NCBI GenBank assembly: GCA_910585295.1
Contig: CAJUDE010000046.1
Location: 1-64,000, forward strand
Direction: 5' to 3'
Length of the DNA: 64,000 nt
DNA from: an uncultured Lachnospiraceae bacterium
GTDB taxonomy: Bacteria > Bacillota > Clostridia > Lachnospirales > Lachnospiraceae
Positions 8,108-16,910 of this stretch are shown one piece after another. The position numbers and the translations under genes were made by a program. The notes beneath the pieces are model-generated. The model worked only from the letters and a program-made list of their open reading frames with translations, was not told the origin of the DNA and did not search any database. The stretch's first letter is position 1; every line of letters begins with the position of its first letter.

Positions 8108-8944
8108 CTATTTTTCAACTTGATTATTGTACCACAACCTTTTACGATTTGCAAAGTTTTCCAGGTCTTCTTTTAATTCCATGCAGGATTGGTAGCGTTC
8201 TTTTGGCTCCTGCCTGGTGCATTTGCAGACAATTTTTCCCAATTTCCGTGGGAAAGGACGGGAAATGAGGCCAATGGGGCGCTTTTCGCTTTGGAATTTG
8301 CAAGGGTCTTCCCCTGTCAGCAAATGGCGCATCGTCGCCCCAAGCCCATAAATGTCTGTCATTGGCCCCACTTCCCCACCGTTAAGCTGCTCTGGCGCCG
8401 CATATCCCCTTGTCCCCAGGCTCACCCGGCTTCCCGCCAGGTTGGGCGCCACTTCCCAAACCGCGCCAAAATCTATTAGGCGGAGGTTGCCGCCAGGCTG
8501 CAGCATCACGTTCCCTGGCTTCATATCCCTGTATATAATAGGCGGCTGGCAGTTATGGAGGTATCCCAGCACCAGGCACATATCCCTTGCCCAACGGACC
8601 ACCTTTTGATAGGGCTGGGGGCCTGAACGCGCCAATACCTGCGCCAATGTCTCCCCCTCCAAATACTCCATCACGAGGTAGGACGCCCCTTCCTTTTCAA
8701 TCACTTCTTCCAATTCAGGAAAATATGGGTACTTTAATTTCTGGATCAATCCCACTTCCCGCCGCACCATATTATGTACCTGCCTTTTCAGCTCCTGGCT
8801 CCCCTGAGGCGCCAACACTTCCTTAATTGCCCGGTTCCTCTTTTTTTCCCTGTCATAGGCGGCATACACCTGGGAAGTGCCGCCTCCCCCCAACCTTCCT
8901 TTCACCTCATACCTTCCTTCCAGTACCGTCCCTTGCTCTAGCAT
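8108..8944 (-). CDS. Hanks-type serine/threonine protein kinase, single domain
   Basis: This cytoplasmic protein kinase has 278 aa from the ATG at 8944 (ribosome site AAAGGAG). The glycine loop is L-G-G-G-G-T-S-Q-V (18-26). The ATP lysine is in A-I-K-E (Lys41), the catalytic loop is Y-R-D-M-K-P-G-N (138-145), the metal-binding motif is D-F-G (158-160) and Y-A-A-P-E follows. The usual HRD is YRD. Unlike PrkC there is no membrane helix and no PASTA domain, so it is unlikely to sense muropeptides directly. It sits between plsY and parE in a housekeeping run. Substrates cannot be inferred. Confidence 0.85.
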   Translation of the reverse strand: MLEQGTVLEGRYEVKGRLGGGGTSQVYAAYDREKKRNRAIKEVLAPQGSQELKRQVHNMVRREVGLIQKLKYPYFPELEEVIEKEGASYLVMEYLEGETLAQVLARSGPQPYQKVVRWARDMCLVLGYLHNCQPPIIYRDMKPGNVMLQPGGNLRLIDFGAVWEVAPNLAGSRVSLGTRGYAAPEQLNGGEVGPMTDIYGLGATMRHLLTGEDPCKFQSEKRPIGLISRPFPRKLGKIVCKCTRQEPKERYQSCMELKEDLENFANRKRLWYNNQVEK

Positions 8945-9025
8945 ACCCCGCTCCTTTCCCTCTAAAATGAGAAAAAGAGAACCCCGTTGTGCGAGATTCT
9001 CCGTCTGCATTCTTCTTATGTCCCC

Positions 9026-9691
9026 TTACTTGCTTTTATTTAAATTCCCTGACTTGCTAATAGAAAATTTGTTTTCTGTGCCGCTTAGGAGCCGGTTAAT
9101 ATTTGCACGGTGTTTCCAGATTGCCAGCACCGTAAAGGCCGCCCCTACCACATAGACCTCTGTAAGGTATTGTTGGTCCACCCACAAATGCCCGCTCTCC
9201 CCAAAGATAATTAGCTGTATATAGAAACAAACAGAAACTAATATAGACCCCAGGGAGACATACTTTGTGATAGCGACTGATATGACAAACAACGCCAAAC
9301 ATAGGATTGCCGTAGGCGGGTAAAAGGTCAGCAAAAACCCTGCGGTGCAGGCAATGCCTTTGCCGCCCTTAAACTTCATGTAAAATGGGAAATTATGCCC
9401 CAGCACCGCGCCAAAGCCTGCATACATCTCAAACAGGCTTACCGCCCCTGGGTATTCCTTATGGAACAGCGCCCAGGCAAGCAGCATGGCAAGCACAGCC
9501 TTGCCGGCATCCCCAAGGAATGTGATAAGCCCGGCTTTCCACCCCAAAGTACGAAGGGTATTGGTCGTCCCTGCATTCCCGCTGCCATATTCCCGGATAT
9601 CAATGTGGTGCAGCTTCCCATAAAAATAGCCTGTCTGGAATAAGCCAAATACATAGCCAATCACTAAACAAATCACCCTGTTTAAAATCAT
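9026..9691 (-). CDS. plsY: Glycerol-3-phosphate acyltransferase PlsY
   Basis: This integral membrane enzyme moves an acyl group from acyl-phosphate to glycerol-3-phosphate, the first step of phospholipid synthesis. The 221-aa protein shows the family motifs G-S-G-N-A-G-T-T-N (about 36-44), G-H-N-F-P (about 100) and G-G-K-G-I-A (about 109-114) among several hydrophobic helices. Its start overlaps the end of der within a few bases, which implies translational coupling. Confidence 0.93.
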   Translation of the reverse strand: MILNRVICLVIGYVFGLFQTGYFYGKLHHIDIREYGSGNAGTTNTLRTLGWKAGLITFLGDAGKAVLAMLLAWALFHKEYPGAVSLFEMYAGFGAVLGHNFPFYMKFKGGKGIACTAGFLLTFYPPTAILCLALFVISVAITKYVSLGSILVSVCFYIQLIIFGESGHLWVDQQYLTEVYVVGAAFTVLAIWKHRANINRLLSGTENKFSISKSGNLNKSK

Positions 9692-9692
9692 C

Positions 9693-11015
9693 TCACTTCT
9701 CCTTCCTCTCCCGAATAATAAATTTCAACGACGTACCCTGGAACCCAAACGCGTCCCGGATACGGTTTTCCAAATACCTTACATAAGAAAAATGCATTAA
9801 TTTCTTGTCATTTACGAAAATTACAAAGGTTGGCGGCTTAACAGAAACCTGGGTGGCATAATAAATCTTCAGCCGTTTGCCCTTATCCGACGGGGGCTGC
9901 TGCATCGCCACCGCCTCTGAGACAATTTCATTCAATACGCCTGTCGCCACACGCAGGGAATTGTTTTCCAGCGCCACGTCAACCATGTCAAACAATTTCC
10001 TGGTACGCTGTCCGGTTTTTGCTGAAATAAAGAGGATGTCCGCATAGGGCATAAAGCTTAAAACCTCCCGGATACGGTCTGTATGCTTATAAATGGTCTT
10101 ATCATTTTTCTCAATGGCGTCCCACTTATTCACGGCAATGACAATGCCCTTCCCGCGCTCATGGGCGATCCCCGCTATCTTGGCATCCTGCTCCGTCACG
10201 CCCTCTGTGGCGTCAATCAAAATCACTACCACATCGGCGCGCTCCACAGCCGTCACAGCGCGTATAATGCTGAACCGCTCTAATTCCTCCTTAACCTTGC
10301 TCTTCCTCCTAAGCCCGGCAGTGTCGATAAACACATACTCCCGGCCCTGCCAGGAAATCCCCGTGTCAATGGCGTCCCTGGTTGTCCCTGCAATGTCGGA
10401 CACAATCACCCTTTCTTCCCCTACCAGATGGTTAATCAGGGATGATTTTCCTACATTGGGCTTGCCCACAATGGCAACTTTGGGGCGGCCGTCTTCCTCT
10501 TCCCCATCTTCCTCCCCAGGAAAGTACTTCACCACCTCATCCAACATCTCCCCAAGCCCCAGCTTGGAAGTTGATGAAATTGGGAATGGGTCCCCAATCC
10601 CAAGATTATAAAACTCATAGACATCCGGCATAAATTTTTCAAAGCTGTCAACTTTATTCACCACAAGCACCACTGGCTTTTTCGACTGCCTTAGCATATT
10701 TGCAACCTTGGAGTCCGCATCCACCAACCCCTGGCGCACATCCGTCATAAAAATAATGATGTCCGCGGTGTCAATGGCAATCTGTGCCTGCTCCCGCATC
10801 TGCGATAAAATAATATCCTTGCTCTCCGGCTCTATCCCACCTGTATCTATCAAGGTAAAATCCTTGTTCAGCCAACTCACTTCCGCATAAATCCTGTCCC
10901 TGGTCACTCCCGGCGTGTCCTGCACAATGGAAATGCGCTCCCCTGCCAATGCATTGAACAAGGTGGATTTCCCTACATTTGGGCGCCCAACTACTGCAAC
11001 TACTGGTTTACTCAT
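9693..11015 (-). CDS. der: Ribosome biogenesis GTPase Der (EngA)
   Basis: This is the double-GTPase assembly factor of the 50S subunit. Domain 1 opens with G-R-P-N-V-G-K-S-T, has D-T-G-G and N-K-V-D. Domain 2 repeats these as G-K-P-N-V-G-K-S-S, D-T-A-G and N-K-W-D. The C-terminal KH-like domain ends F-Q-G-T-S-L-K-F-I-I-R-E-R. At 440 aa it is full length. It has a GGAG ribosome site and sits 15 bp after the DUF512 gene. Confidence 0.95.
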   Translation of the reverse strand: MSKPVVAVVGRPNVGKSTLFNALAGERISIVQDTPGVTRDRIYAEVSWLNKDFTLIDTGGIEPESKDIILSQMREQAQIAIDTADIIIFMTDVRQGLVDADSKVANMLRQSKKPVVLVVNKVDSFEKFMPDVYEFYNLGIGDPFPISSTSKLGLGEMLDEVVKYFPGEEDGEEEDGRPKVAIVGKPNVGKSSLINHLVGEERVIVSDIAGTTRDAIDTGISWQGREYVFIDTAGLRRKSKVKEELERFSIIRAVTAVERADVVVILIDATEGVTEQDAKIAGIAHERGKGIVIAVNKWDAIEKNDKTIYKHTDRIREVLSFMPYADILFISAKTGQRTRKLFDMVDVALENNSLRVATGVLNEIVSEAVAMQQPPSDKGKRLKIYYATQVSVKPPTFVIFVNDKKLMHFSYVRYLENRIRDAFGFQGTSLKFIIRERKEK

Positions 11016-11029
11016 TCTACTCTCCTAAC

Positions 11030-12343
11030 TTATCTCATCAAACACGACACCAAATCCTGTCCGCTTGATTTTACAATATCTATCCTGACTTGTAAAGCAT
11101 TTTCCAACTGGGAAAGGGACATGTCGTCCAAAAGCACCTCTTCCCCGCTGCGCAAGAGATTACAGGGCAGCAGCAGCCTTCCCCCAAGCTCTTTGCCTTT
11201 TAGCTGGGCAACCAAGTCCCTGCCGGTCAGCAGGCCGGAAACGGTAATCTGCCTGCCAAAAAAATCATTGGCAATGGGGGCTACCTGTATTTCTTTCTCT
11301 GGGAACACACTTTGGAATTCCTCCGCCAGCCCTTTTAGCGTTGGCGCTGCAAGCACCCCAGTGGCAATTGTCACAGCGCCTGGACGGCATATTTTCTGGG
11401 AGGAAGCTGCATCCGCCATGGCCTCTGCAAATTCTGTCCGCAGCAAACGGAGCATCCCCACGCCGTTTTCCAATTGAAGGTACCCGTCATACCTGCCCTC
11501 TTCCGGTAATTCCTGCCCTGCCAATAAATACCATTCATCGCTGGCATGGATAAAATGAAGCCCTGTTTTCTGGAAACAGATATTTTGGTATCGGTGTATC
11601 AGTTCCAGCACCTCGCATGCATCCTCCTTGGAAAATGGCTCCAATGGGTACAAGCCTTCCCGGTACTTGCTCAGCCCGACAGGCACCACCGACACGCTTT
11701 CCATCACTGGCATATATGCCATCACACTACGGACGCTCTCCTCTAGCTTCTTCCCATCATTCACCCCTTTGCACAGCACAATCTGCCCATTCATAGGGAT
11801 GCCTGCCCCATACAGCCTGTCAATCTTGGCCAATGCCTCCCCTGCAAAACGGTTATTCAGCATTTTGCAGCGCAATTTTGGGTCCATAGACTGGATGGAA
11901 ATATTAATTGGGCCTAATTTATACGCAATGACCCGCTCAATATCGCGCTCTGACATATTGGTCAATGTGACGTAATTCCCCTGCAGGAACGAAAGCCTGG
12001 AATCGTCATCTTTAAAATACAGCGTATCCCGCATCCCCTTCGGCATCTGGTCAATAAAGCAAAAGATACATTTGTTACGGCAGGATTTGTAATCATCCAT
12101 CAGCCCATTCTCAAATTCAATGCCTAAATCTTCCTCATACCCTTTCTCAATCTCCAATTCCCACTCTTCCCCATTGCCTTTGCGGATTACAACAGTCAGG
12201 AATTCTTCATTGGTATAATAATGGTAATCAAATACATCCTCTATCCCATGCCCATTGACAGACAGCAGCGCATCCCCTGGCTCTATCTCTAGTTCCTTTG
12301 CAATGCTGCCAGGCTGGACTTTGTATACAATGTGTTCTTTCAA
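11030..12343 (-). CDS. DUF512 protein: PDZ domain plus radical-SAM-like cluster
   Basis: The start is a TTG at 12343 with GGAG eight bases upstream. The 437-aa protein has an N-terminal PDZ-like region (P-G-S-I-A-K-E-L-E-I-E-P-G-D), a radical-SAM-type cysteine motif C-R-N-K-C-I-F-C-F (about 87-95) and a long C-terminal DUF512 domain. The family is conserved in Clostridia and nearly always lies next to der, as here. The reaction is not established. An Fe-S enzyme linked to ribosome assembly or tRNA is only a guess from context. It is preceded by a tiny membrane-peptide gene and shares its promoter. Confidence 0.85.
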   Translation of the reverse strand: MKEHIVYKVQPGSIAKELEIEPGDALLSVNGHGIEDVFDYHYYTNEEFLTVVIRKGNGEEWELEIEKGYEEDLGIEFENGLMDDYKSCRNKCIFCFIDQMPKGMRDTLYFKDDDSRLSFLQGNYVTLTNMSERDIERVIAYKLGPINISIQSMDPKLRCKMLNNRFAGEALAKIDRLYGAGIPMNGQIVLCKGVNDGKKLEESVRSVMAYMPVMESVSVVPVGLSKYREGLYPLEPFSKEDACEVLELIHRYQNICFQKTGLHFIHASDEWYLLAGQELPEEGRYDGYLQLENGVGMLRLLRTEFAEAMADAASSQKICRPGAVTIATGVLAAPTLKGLAEEFQSVFPEKEIQVAPIANDFFGRQITVSGLLTGRDLVAQLKGKELGGRLLLPCNLLRSGEEVLLDDMSLSQLENALQVRIDIVKSSGQDLVSCLMR

Positions 12344-12437
12344 CCCAAAATCTCCATTCTTATAATATAAAAAGGGAGACTACCATTCCCAGAACAGCGC
12401 TTGCGCATGAACCGCCACAATGATAATCCCCAGCATA

Positions 12438-12548
12438 CTACTCTTCGCTTTCCTCGTCTACGACCCCTGCCACTGCCCCAGCAACAGAAGATACTACAGC
12501 AACAATGACTGCAACCAAGACTACGCCGCCAATCAAAAATACTAACAT
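12438..12548 (-). CDS. Small hydrophobic membrane peptide, 36 aa
   Basis: M-L-V-F-L-I-G-G-V-V-L-V-A-V-I-V is followed by a Val/Ala-rich helix and an acidic tail D-E-E-S-E-E. It is one membrane segment with an acidic C-terminus. It lies 94 bp upstream of the DUF512 gene behind a good promoter. The ribosome site is mediocre (GAGATGG, AAAGAG). No function is known. Confidence 0.5.
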   Translation of the reverse strand: MLVFLIGGVVLVAVIVAVVSSVAGAVAGVVDEESEE

Positions 12549-12586
12549 CTCTTTACCATCTCATTTCTTTTATTTTATTTTTTATT

Positions 12587-12615
12587 ATCATAGCATATCC
12601 TGAAAAAGATGTAAA
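12587..12615 (-). promoter_or_regulatory. Sigma-A promoter of the DUF512-der-plsY run
   Basis: TTTACA (12615-12610) and TATGAT (12592-12587) on the minus strand are 17 bp apart, 39 bp before the small peptide start. No other strong promoter is apparent before der and plsY, so this probably drives the whole run. Confidence 0.65.
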
Positions 12616-12679
12616 CAGCCACTTTTGGCTGCTTCCACAAATTTGAGTTTCCTCATTTTTTAAAATAGCTGCTATGATA

Positions 12680-12752
12680 GCGCCAAAGGGCCTTGCAAAG
12701 GTTTTCACATTTTTTTCACAATTTTCCAATCCTGTGCAAGGTTTAAAGGCGC
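12680..12752. repeat. Interrupted inverted repeat upstream of the Cys/His-repeat gene
   Basis: GCGCC-n6-CCTTGCA (12680-12697) is mirrored by TGCAAGG-n6-GGCGC (12735-12752), with the same six-base gap in each arm and 37 bases between. It lies between divergent genes and may be a paired operator or a stem. No regulator is known. Confidence 0.4.
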
Positions 12753-12814
12753 CATGCCGTATTAATAGGTAAAAGCACTATTAATTAAGTATCATCATAT
12801 TGGGAGGAATGCAA

Positions 12815-13489
12815 ATGAACTTTTTCAAAAGCTGGAAGAAAGCCGCCCTTGGCGTCTTGGCAGCAATCGTCTGCACTAGCGGCGCCGCTATGCCGGTCTT
12901 GGCGCATGGACACCACGGCGGGGGGCATCATGGCGGGTACAGTGGAGGTGGATATAGCGGCGGGACATATTGCCCATACCACCATACGAACCACTCAAAT
13001 ATCCAGGACTGCGGCAATTACTGCCCTGCCCACCATCAAATCCACTCAAACGTTCAGGACTGCGGCAATTACTGCCCTGCCCACCATCAGATCCATGCTA
13101 ACATACAGAGCTGCGGCAATTATTGTTCTGTACACAAGAAGATCCATACCAACTTAAAAAGCTGCGGCAACTATTGCTCTGTACACAAGAAGATCCACAC
13201 AAACTTAAAGAGCTGCGGCAATTACTGCACGGTTCACAAAAAGATCCACACAAGCTTAAAGAACTGCAAGAATTATTGCTCTGTACACAAAAAGATCCAT
13301 ACAAATTTAAAGAGCTGTAAGAATTACTGCCCTTACCATAAGAAGGTCCATGCTAAGGTTAAGAGCTGCAAACATTACTGCCATTACCACCGTACATTCC
13401 ATAAGAGCAAAAAGAGCTGTGACAATTACTGCGGCAAGCATAAGAAAATTCATGTAAATGGAATTATCCATCCTAAAAATGCTGCATAA
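12815..13489 (+). CDS. Secreted Cys/His tandem-repeat protein, putative metal binder
   Basis: The start is the ATG at 12815, seven bases after GGGAGG. The 224-aa product has a signal peptide (N-F-F-K-S-W-K-K, hydrophobic core, cleavage near V-L-A at 28-30), a short His/Gly stretch (H-G-H-H-G-G-G-H-H-G), then nine tandem repeats with an exact 17-residue period starting at Cys66, preceded by a degenerate half repeat at 53. The unit is C-x-N-Y-C-x2-H-x3-H-x-N-x-K-S, that is C-x3-C-x2-H-x3-H. Spacing of two Cys and two His in every unit is what a zinc or copper site would need, but Cys-Cys disulphides outside the cell are also possible. Later repeats turn Lys-rich, so the exported protein is very basic. 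I know no named family. It lies alone, between a palindrome and a strong hairpin. Confidence 0.75.
   Translation: MNFFKSWKKAALGVLAAIVCTSGAAMPVLAHGHHGGGHHGGYSGGGYSGGTYCPYHHTNHSNIQDCGNYCPAHHQIHSNVQDCGNYCPAHHQIHANIQSCGNYCSVHKKIHTNLKSCGNYCSVHKKIHTNLKSCGNYCTVHKKIHTSLKNCKNYCSVHKKIHTNLKSCKNYCPYHKKVHAKVKSCKHYCHYHRTFHKSKKSCDNYCGKHKKIHVNGIIHPKNAA
13010..13465 (+). repeat. 51-bp tandem coding repeats
   Basis: Nine units of 51 bp encode the 17-residue Cys/His motif. The middle units (13113-13317) are nearly identical in DNA, with the outer ones drifting, which suggests recent expansion from the centre. Unit number may vary between strains. Confidence 0.8.
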
Positions 13490-13496
13490 TAACTTC

Positions 13497-13601
13497 AAAA
13501 GGGCTGTTGCAAAATAGCTGTTATATACAAGTTATGGTATTCAGAACTTTGTAATCTCTGCCATATATTGTATATAAGCTGCATTTTGCAACAGCCCTTT
13601 T
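13497..13601. terminator. Long palindrome and terminator after the Cys/His-repeat gene
   Basis: Arms of 34 nt (13497-13530 and 13568-13601) match at about 29 positions and begin AAAAGGGCTGTTGCAAAAT. The plus strand continues TTAATTTTT. It can end the plus gene and the opposing amidase transcript. Its size, with a secondary TATGG/CCATA stem in the loop, is larger than needed for a terminator and resembles a miniature element. A shorter GCTGTTGCA hairpin recurs at 45454-45483. Confidence 0.7.
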
Positions 13602-13694
13602 AATTTTTAGGAAATTCCTTCAGATTTTAGGCTTTTGCAGTCCCTTTACCAAAGATGGATGCCCCCTGCCCTGCTGGAATAAGAAGATGCGCTT

Positions 13695-14528
13695 TTACAA
13701 AATCCCTAACAGGGACTTCCACATTTTCTTCTTGGCAGTGACCTCCCCATCTGGATTTTTATAACCCAGCACGTCTTTCTGGTAAGCATTCACCGCCTTT
13801 TCCATGCCAAGCCCAAACCAGGGCTTCCTACCGCCCTCTGCCTCAATTTCCCCTGTATAATAACCCAGGGCTTTCAGCCGCCGCTCTAGCGGGGTAACCA
13901 CCGCATGGTATTTATGGCTCTCCCTAGAAACCGTTATGGTATTCCCAATGGTCTCCTTCCCTGCAATCCCATCTGAGTTAGAACCCGTACATTGCTGTAC
14001 TGCCAGGATAAATTGTTTCTGGGTAAAGCTATAGCCGCCTGCCCCCTGCCCAAGCTGCTCTTTGAGCCCATCCCACAACCCTGGGTCATCCATCATATTC
14101 CGTGGGCAATATTTTCCAGTAACGTCAAAATGGCGGACAACGCGCGCGGATGGGATCCCTGTCTGCCCCATCAGTTGCTTGACAAGCCAAATGGCATTCT
14201 CACGCGCTTTTTGATAATCCCCATCTTTATTGACGCAAATTTCAATATTTATTGTATTCCGGTTTGTGGCGTCCTGGATCGGATGGCTCCCATACTGCTT
14301 GCCGATGGAATAGGTGCCGTCTGAATGCCTTGCCGCCTGGTATACGCCGTCTGAGCCTACATAATAGTGGGCAGATACGCTTAAGTTCCCTGCCGCCTGG
14401 GCAGACGCATGTTTCTTCGCCCCTGTCCCCGCTGAAAAATTATCCGTTTCATGGACTACAATATATTTTGGCTTATTCTGTCCAGTATAAGTATTTTCTT
14501 CTGAAATATAATCTTTATTGATTTCCAT
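13695..14528 (-). CDS. N-acetylmuramoyl-L-alanine amidase (Amidase_2, endolysin-like)
   Basis: This peptidoglycan hydrolase cleaves the muramyl-alanine bond. The 277-aa protein opens with an amidase_2 domain: I-V-V-H-E-T-D-N (zinc His), S-A-H-Y-Y-V-G-S-D-G-V-Y-Q, then V-R-H-F-D-V-T-G-K-Y-C-P (second His, and Lys plus Cys of the H-x8-C type). The C-terminal part (about 170-277) looks like a peptidoglycan-binding unit. No signal peptide is present, as in phage or bacteriocin-type endolysins. The ribosome site AGGAGGGG is strong. It stands alone between two repeat elements, which suggests a phage relic or a cell-wall enzyme. Confidence 0.85.
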   Translation of the reverse strand: MEINKDYISEENTYTGQNKPKYIVVHETDNFSAGTGAKKHASAQAAGNLSVSAHYYVGSDGVYQAARHSDGTYSIGKQYGSHPIQDATNRNTINIEICVNKDGDYQKARENAIWLVKQLMGQTGIPSARVVRHFDVTGKYCPRNMMDDPGLWDGLKEQLGQGAGGYSFTQKQFILAVQQCTGSNSDGIAGKETIGNTITVSRESHKYHAVVTPLERRLKALGYYTGEIEAEGGRKPWFGLGMEKAVNAYQKDVLGYKNPDGEVTAKKKMWKSLLGIL

Positions 14529-14550
14529 AAGCCCCTCCTGCCTAAATTTT

Positions 14551-14740
14551 TTATTCCCGCGAGCAATGAGCCAAGCAGCCGCTCTCGCGCGGATATTTGG
14601 CGAATGCCGCGAGGGTCAAATACACCGCCCCTTGGGGCAAAAGAACAAACTAGGCCATGCCCCAGCTTACCGCGGGGTATTTGACTTCCACGAGCAATGG
14701 GACAAGCAGCCGCGCCCACGCGGATATTTGACTTGCCTGC
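14551..14740 (-). repeat. Composite GC-rich dispersed repeat, locus 1
   Basis: Two imperfect 42-nt direct copies (14558-14599 and 14689-14730), sharing GAGCAATG, CAAGCAGCCGC and CGCGGATATTTG, flank a GTCAAATAC/GTATTTGAC inverted pair. On the minus strand one copy reads GCATTCGCCAAATATCC through GGCTCATTGC to GGGAATAA, closely matching 16911-16971 and partly 34617-34664. It is non-coding and looks like a REP-type mosaic. Confidence 0.7.
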
Positions 14741-15159
14741 TATCGCATCACTCATGTACTCTATGTTATTCAAAAGCCCAAAAAAAGTTTGAAAAACATC
14801 CGTTTTCTTTTCCGCTTGTTTGGTATATACTATACCTATTGCATAGGAAATTGCGAAACTCAAGGCCTTTCTGAATTTCATGCACAATTTGATAATTATG
14901 AAAAGGCAATATTTTCTTAATCAAAAACAAAGAAATGCATGTTAGCGCTATGGAAATAAGACCCAAAAGACGCTGGAAGCCTTTGCTGACAGGGGCTTTC
15001 GCAGTAAGAGGCTTGTTGGAATGTTTTGCGCGTTTTGCATTTCGTGCTTTTGTATAAAGAAAATATTCCAAAAAAATATATGGACTGTGCATGAAATTAT
15101 GACAATTTAGTTGCTTCGCAATTATCCAATACCTATTACATAAAGTAAGGAGAATAACT
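14741..15159. other. Intergenic stretch upstream of rqcH, nothing recognised
   Basis: No gene with a ribosome site and family motif is seen. A minus-strand frame crossing this stretch and the first 115 bp of rqcH looks spurious. The last bases carry the rqcH ribosome site. Confidence 0.5.
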
Positions 15160-16896
15160 ATGGCTTTTGACGGAATTGTAATCTCAAATTTAGTGAAAGA
15201 ATTAAATGAAACAATTATAAATGGAAGAATCAGCAAAATTGCACAGCCGGAAAATGACGCGCTCCTTTTGACCATAAAGGGGAACCATGGGCAAATACGG
15301 CTGTTATTGTCCGCAAGCGCTTCCCTTCCATTAATTTACCTGACGAAGGAAAATAAGCCCAGCCCCCTGACAGCTCCGAATTTCTGCATGCTGCTGAGGA
15401 AACACATTGCAAATGGGAAAATCATAAAAATCTACCAGCCCCATATGGAGCGCATCATCAATTTTGAAATTGAACATCTCAATGAGCTTGGGGATATCTG
15501 CCACAAAGTGCTGATTGTAGAAATTATGGGCAAACACAGCAATATTATTTTCTGCAATGACCATGGCATGGTCATCGACAGCATCAAGCATATTTCAGCC
15601 CAAGTCAGCTCTGTGCGGGAGGTGCTTCCTGGCAGGGATTATTTTATCCCCGAAACACAGGGCAAATCTAACCCTTTATCGGCCAGCAGGGAACTTTTCT
15701 GGGAAAAGGCTTATGGGCGCCCGCTCCCAGTCCAAAAGGCAATCTACACGGCTTTTACTGGCATCAGCCCAGTTGTCGCCTCAGAACTTTGCTTCCGTGC
15801 CGGAATTGATGGGGACCGCCCATCTGAGTCTTTATTAGAAGAAGAAAAGGAACATTTATTCCACCATTTCACCTGGCTGATGGACGATATCCGGGAAGGG
15901 AACTTCCGCCCAAACCTTATCAAAAATGGGAAGGAACCCATAGAATTTTCCGCAGTGGGGCTTACCCAGTATGCGGATTACAAGGCGCTGGAATACAGTT
16001 CCATTTCAGAGGTGCTAGAGACTTTCTATGCAGACAAGGACATTTTTACCAGGATACGCCAAAAATCCGCAGACTTACGTAAGGTTGTAAACACTGTGTT
16101 AGAGCGCAGCCGGAAAAAATATGATTTGCAGCAGAAACAGTTGCATGACACGAAAAAACGGGATAAATATAAAGTTTATGGAGAACTGATCCACACCTAT
16201 GGATATCATTTGGAAGAAAATTCCAAAAAACTGGAAGCCCTTAACTACTATACAAACGAAATGGTTTCCATCCCTCTGGACCCACAGCTTACGCCCCAGG
16301 AGAACGCACAGAAATATTTCGACAAATATAATAAATTAAAACGCACATACGAAGCGTTGACGGAGCTGACGGAAGAGACAAAAGAAGAAATCCTCCATTT
16401 AGAGTCCATTTCCACCTCCCTTGACATTGCCATTTCTGAGGACGACCTGACCCAGATTAAGGAAGAGCTTGTGCAGTTTGGCTATGTCAAAAAGAAGCAC
16501 ACCAATAAGAAAACAAAAATCAAAAGCAAGCCTTTCCACTACCTTTCCTCCGATGGCTACCATATGTATGTGGGGAAAAATAACTTCCAGAACGACGAGC
16601 TTACCTTTAAATTCGCCACCGGAAACGATTGGTGGTTCCATGCAAAGGGAATGCCTGGTTCCCATGTAGTGGTAAAAACCAATGGGGACGAGCTGCCAGA
16701 CCGCACCTTTGAGGAAGCCGGAAGGCTGGCCGCCTATTATTCCAATGGCCGCGGGACAGATAAAGTGGAAATTGATTACTTAGAAAAAAAGCATGTGAAA
16801 AAACCTAACGGAAGCAAGCCTGGCTTTGTGGTGTATTACACCAACTACTCGTTGGTGGCTTCCCCTGACATTTCAGAAATCCAACTGGTGGAATAA
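15160..16896 (+). CDS. rqcH: Rqc2 homologue RqcH (NFACT/FbpA family)
   Basis: RqcH binds stalled 50S-peptidyl-tRNA complexes and adds C-terminal alanine tails that mark the peptide for degradation. The 578-aa protein has the NFACT-N domain starting M-A-F-D-G-I-V, coiled-coil arms (about 290-440) and the NFACT-R domain near the end (H-M-Y-V-G-K-N-N, W-F-H-A-K-G-M-P-G-S-H-V-V). Older annotations call it fibronectin-binding protein. The ribosome site is AAGGAG. It is flanked in opposite orientation by two copies of a GC-rich repeat. Confidence 0.92.
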   Translation: MAFDGIVISNLVKELNETIINGRISKIAQPENDALLLTIKGNHGQIRLLLSASASLPLIYLTKENKPSPLTAPNFCMLLRKHIANGKIIKIYQPHMERIINFEIEHLNELGDICHKVLIVEIMGKHSNIIFCNDHGMVIDSIKHISAQVSSVREVLPGRDYFIPETQGKSNPLSASRELFWEKAYGRPLPVQKAIYTAFTGISPVVASELCFRAGIDGDRPSESLLEEEKEHLFHHFTWLMDDIREGNFRPNLIKNGKEPIEFSAVGLTQYADYKALEYSSISEVLETFYADKDIFTRIRQKSADLRKVVNTVLERSRKKYDLQQKQLHDTKKRDKYKVYGELIHTYGYHLEENSKKLEALNYYTNEMVSIPLDPQLTPQENAQKYFDKYNKLKRTYEALTELTEETKEEILHLESISTSLDIAISEDDLTQIKEELVQFGYVKKKHTNKKTKIKSKPFHYLSSDGYHMYVGKNNFQNDELTFKFATGNDWWFHAKGMPGSHVVVKTNGDELPDRTFEEAGRLAAYYSNGRGTDKVEIDYLEKKHVKKPNGSKPGFVVYYTNYSLVASPDISEIQLVE

Positions 16897-16910
16897 CCCC
16901 GTTTTGACCC

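Noticed and set aside
13010..13465. CRISPR-like appearance of the regular 51-bp repeats
   Set aside because: The repeats have no spacers and lie wholly inside a coding frame with exact codon periodicity.
14766..15275. 169-codon frame on the minus strand upstream of rqcH
   Set aside because: It overlaps the rqcH start, has no ribosome site or motif and runs through AT-rich intergenic sequence.
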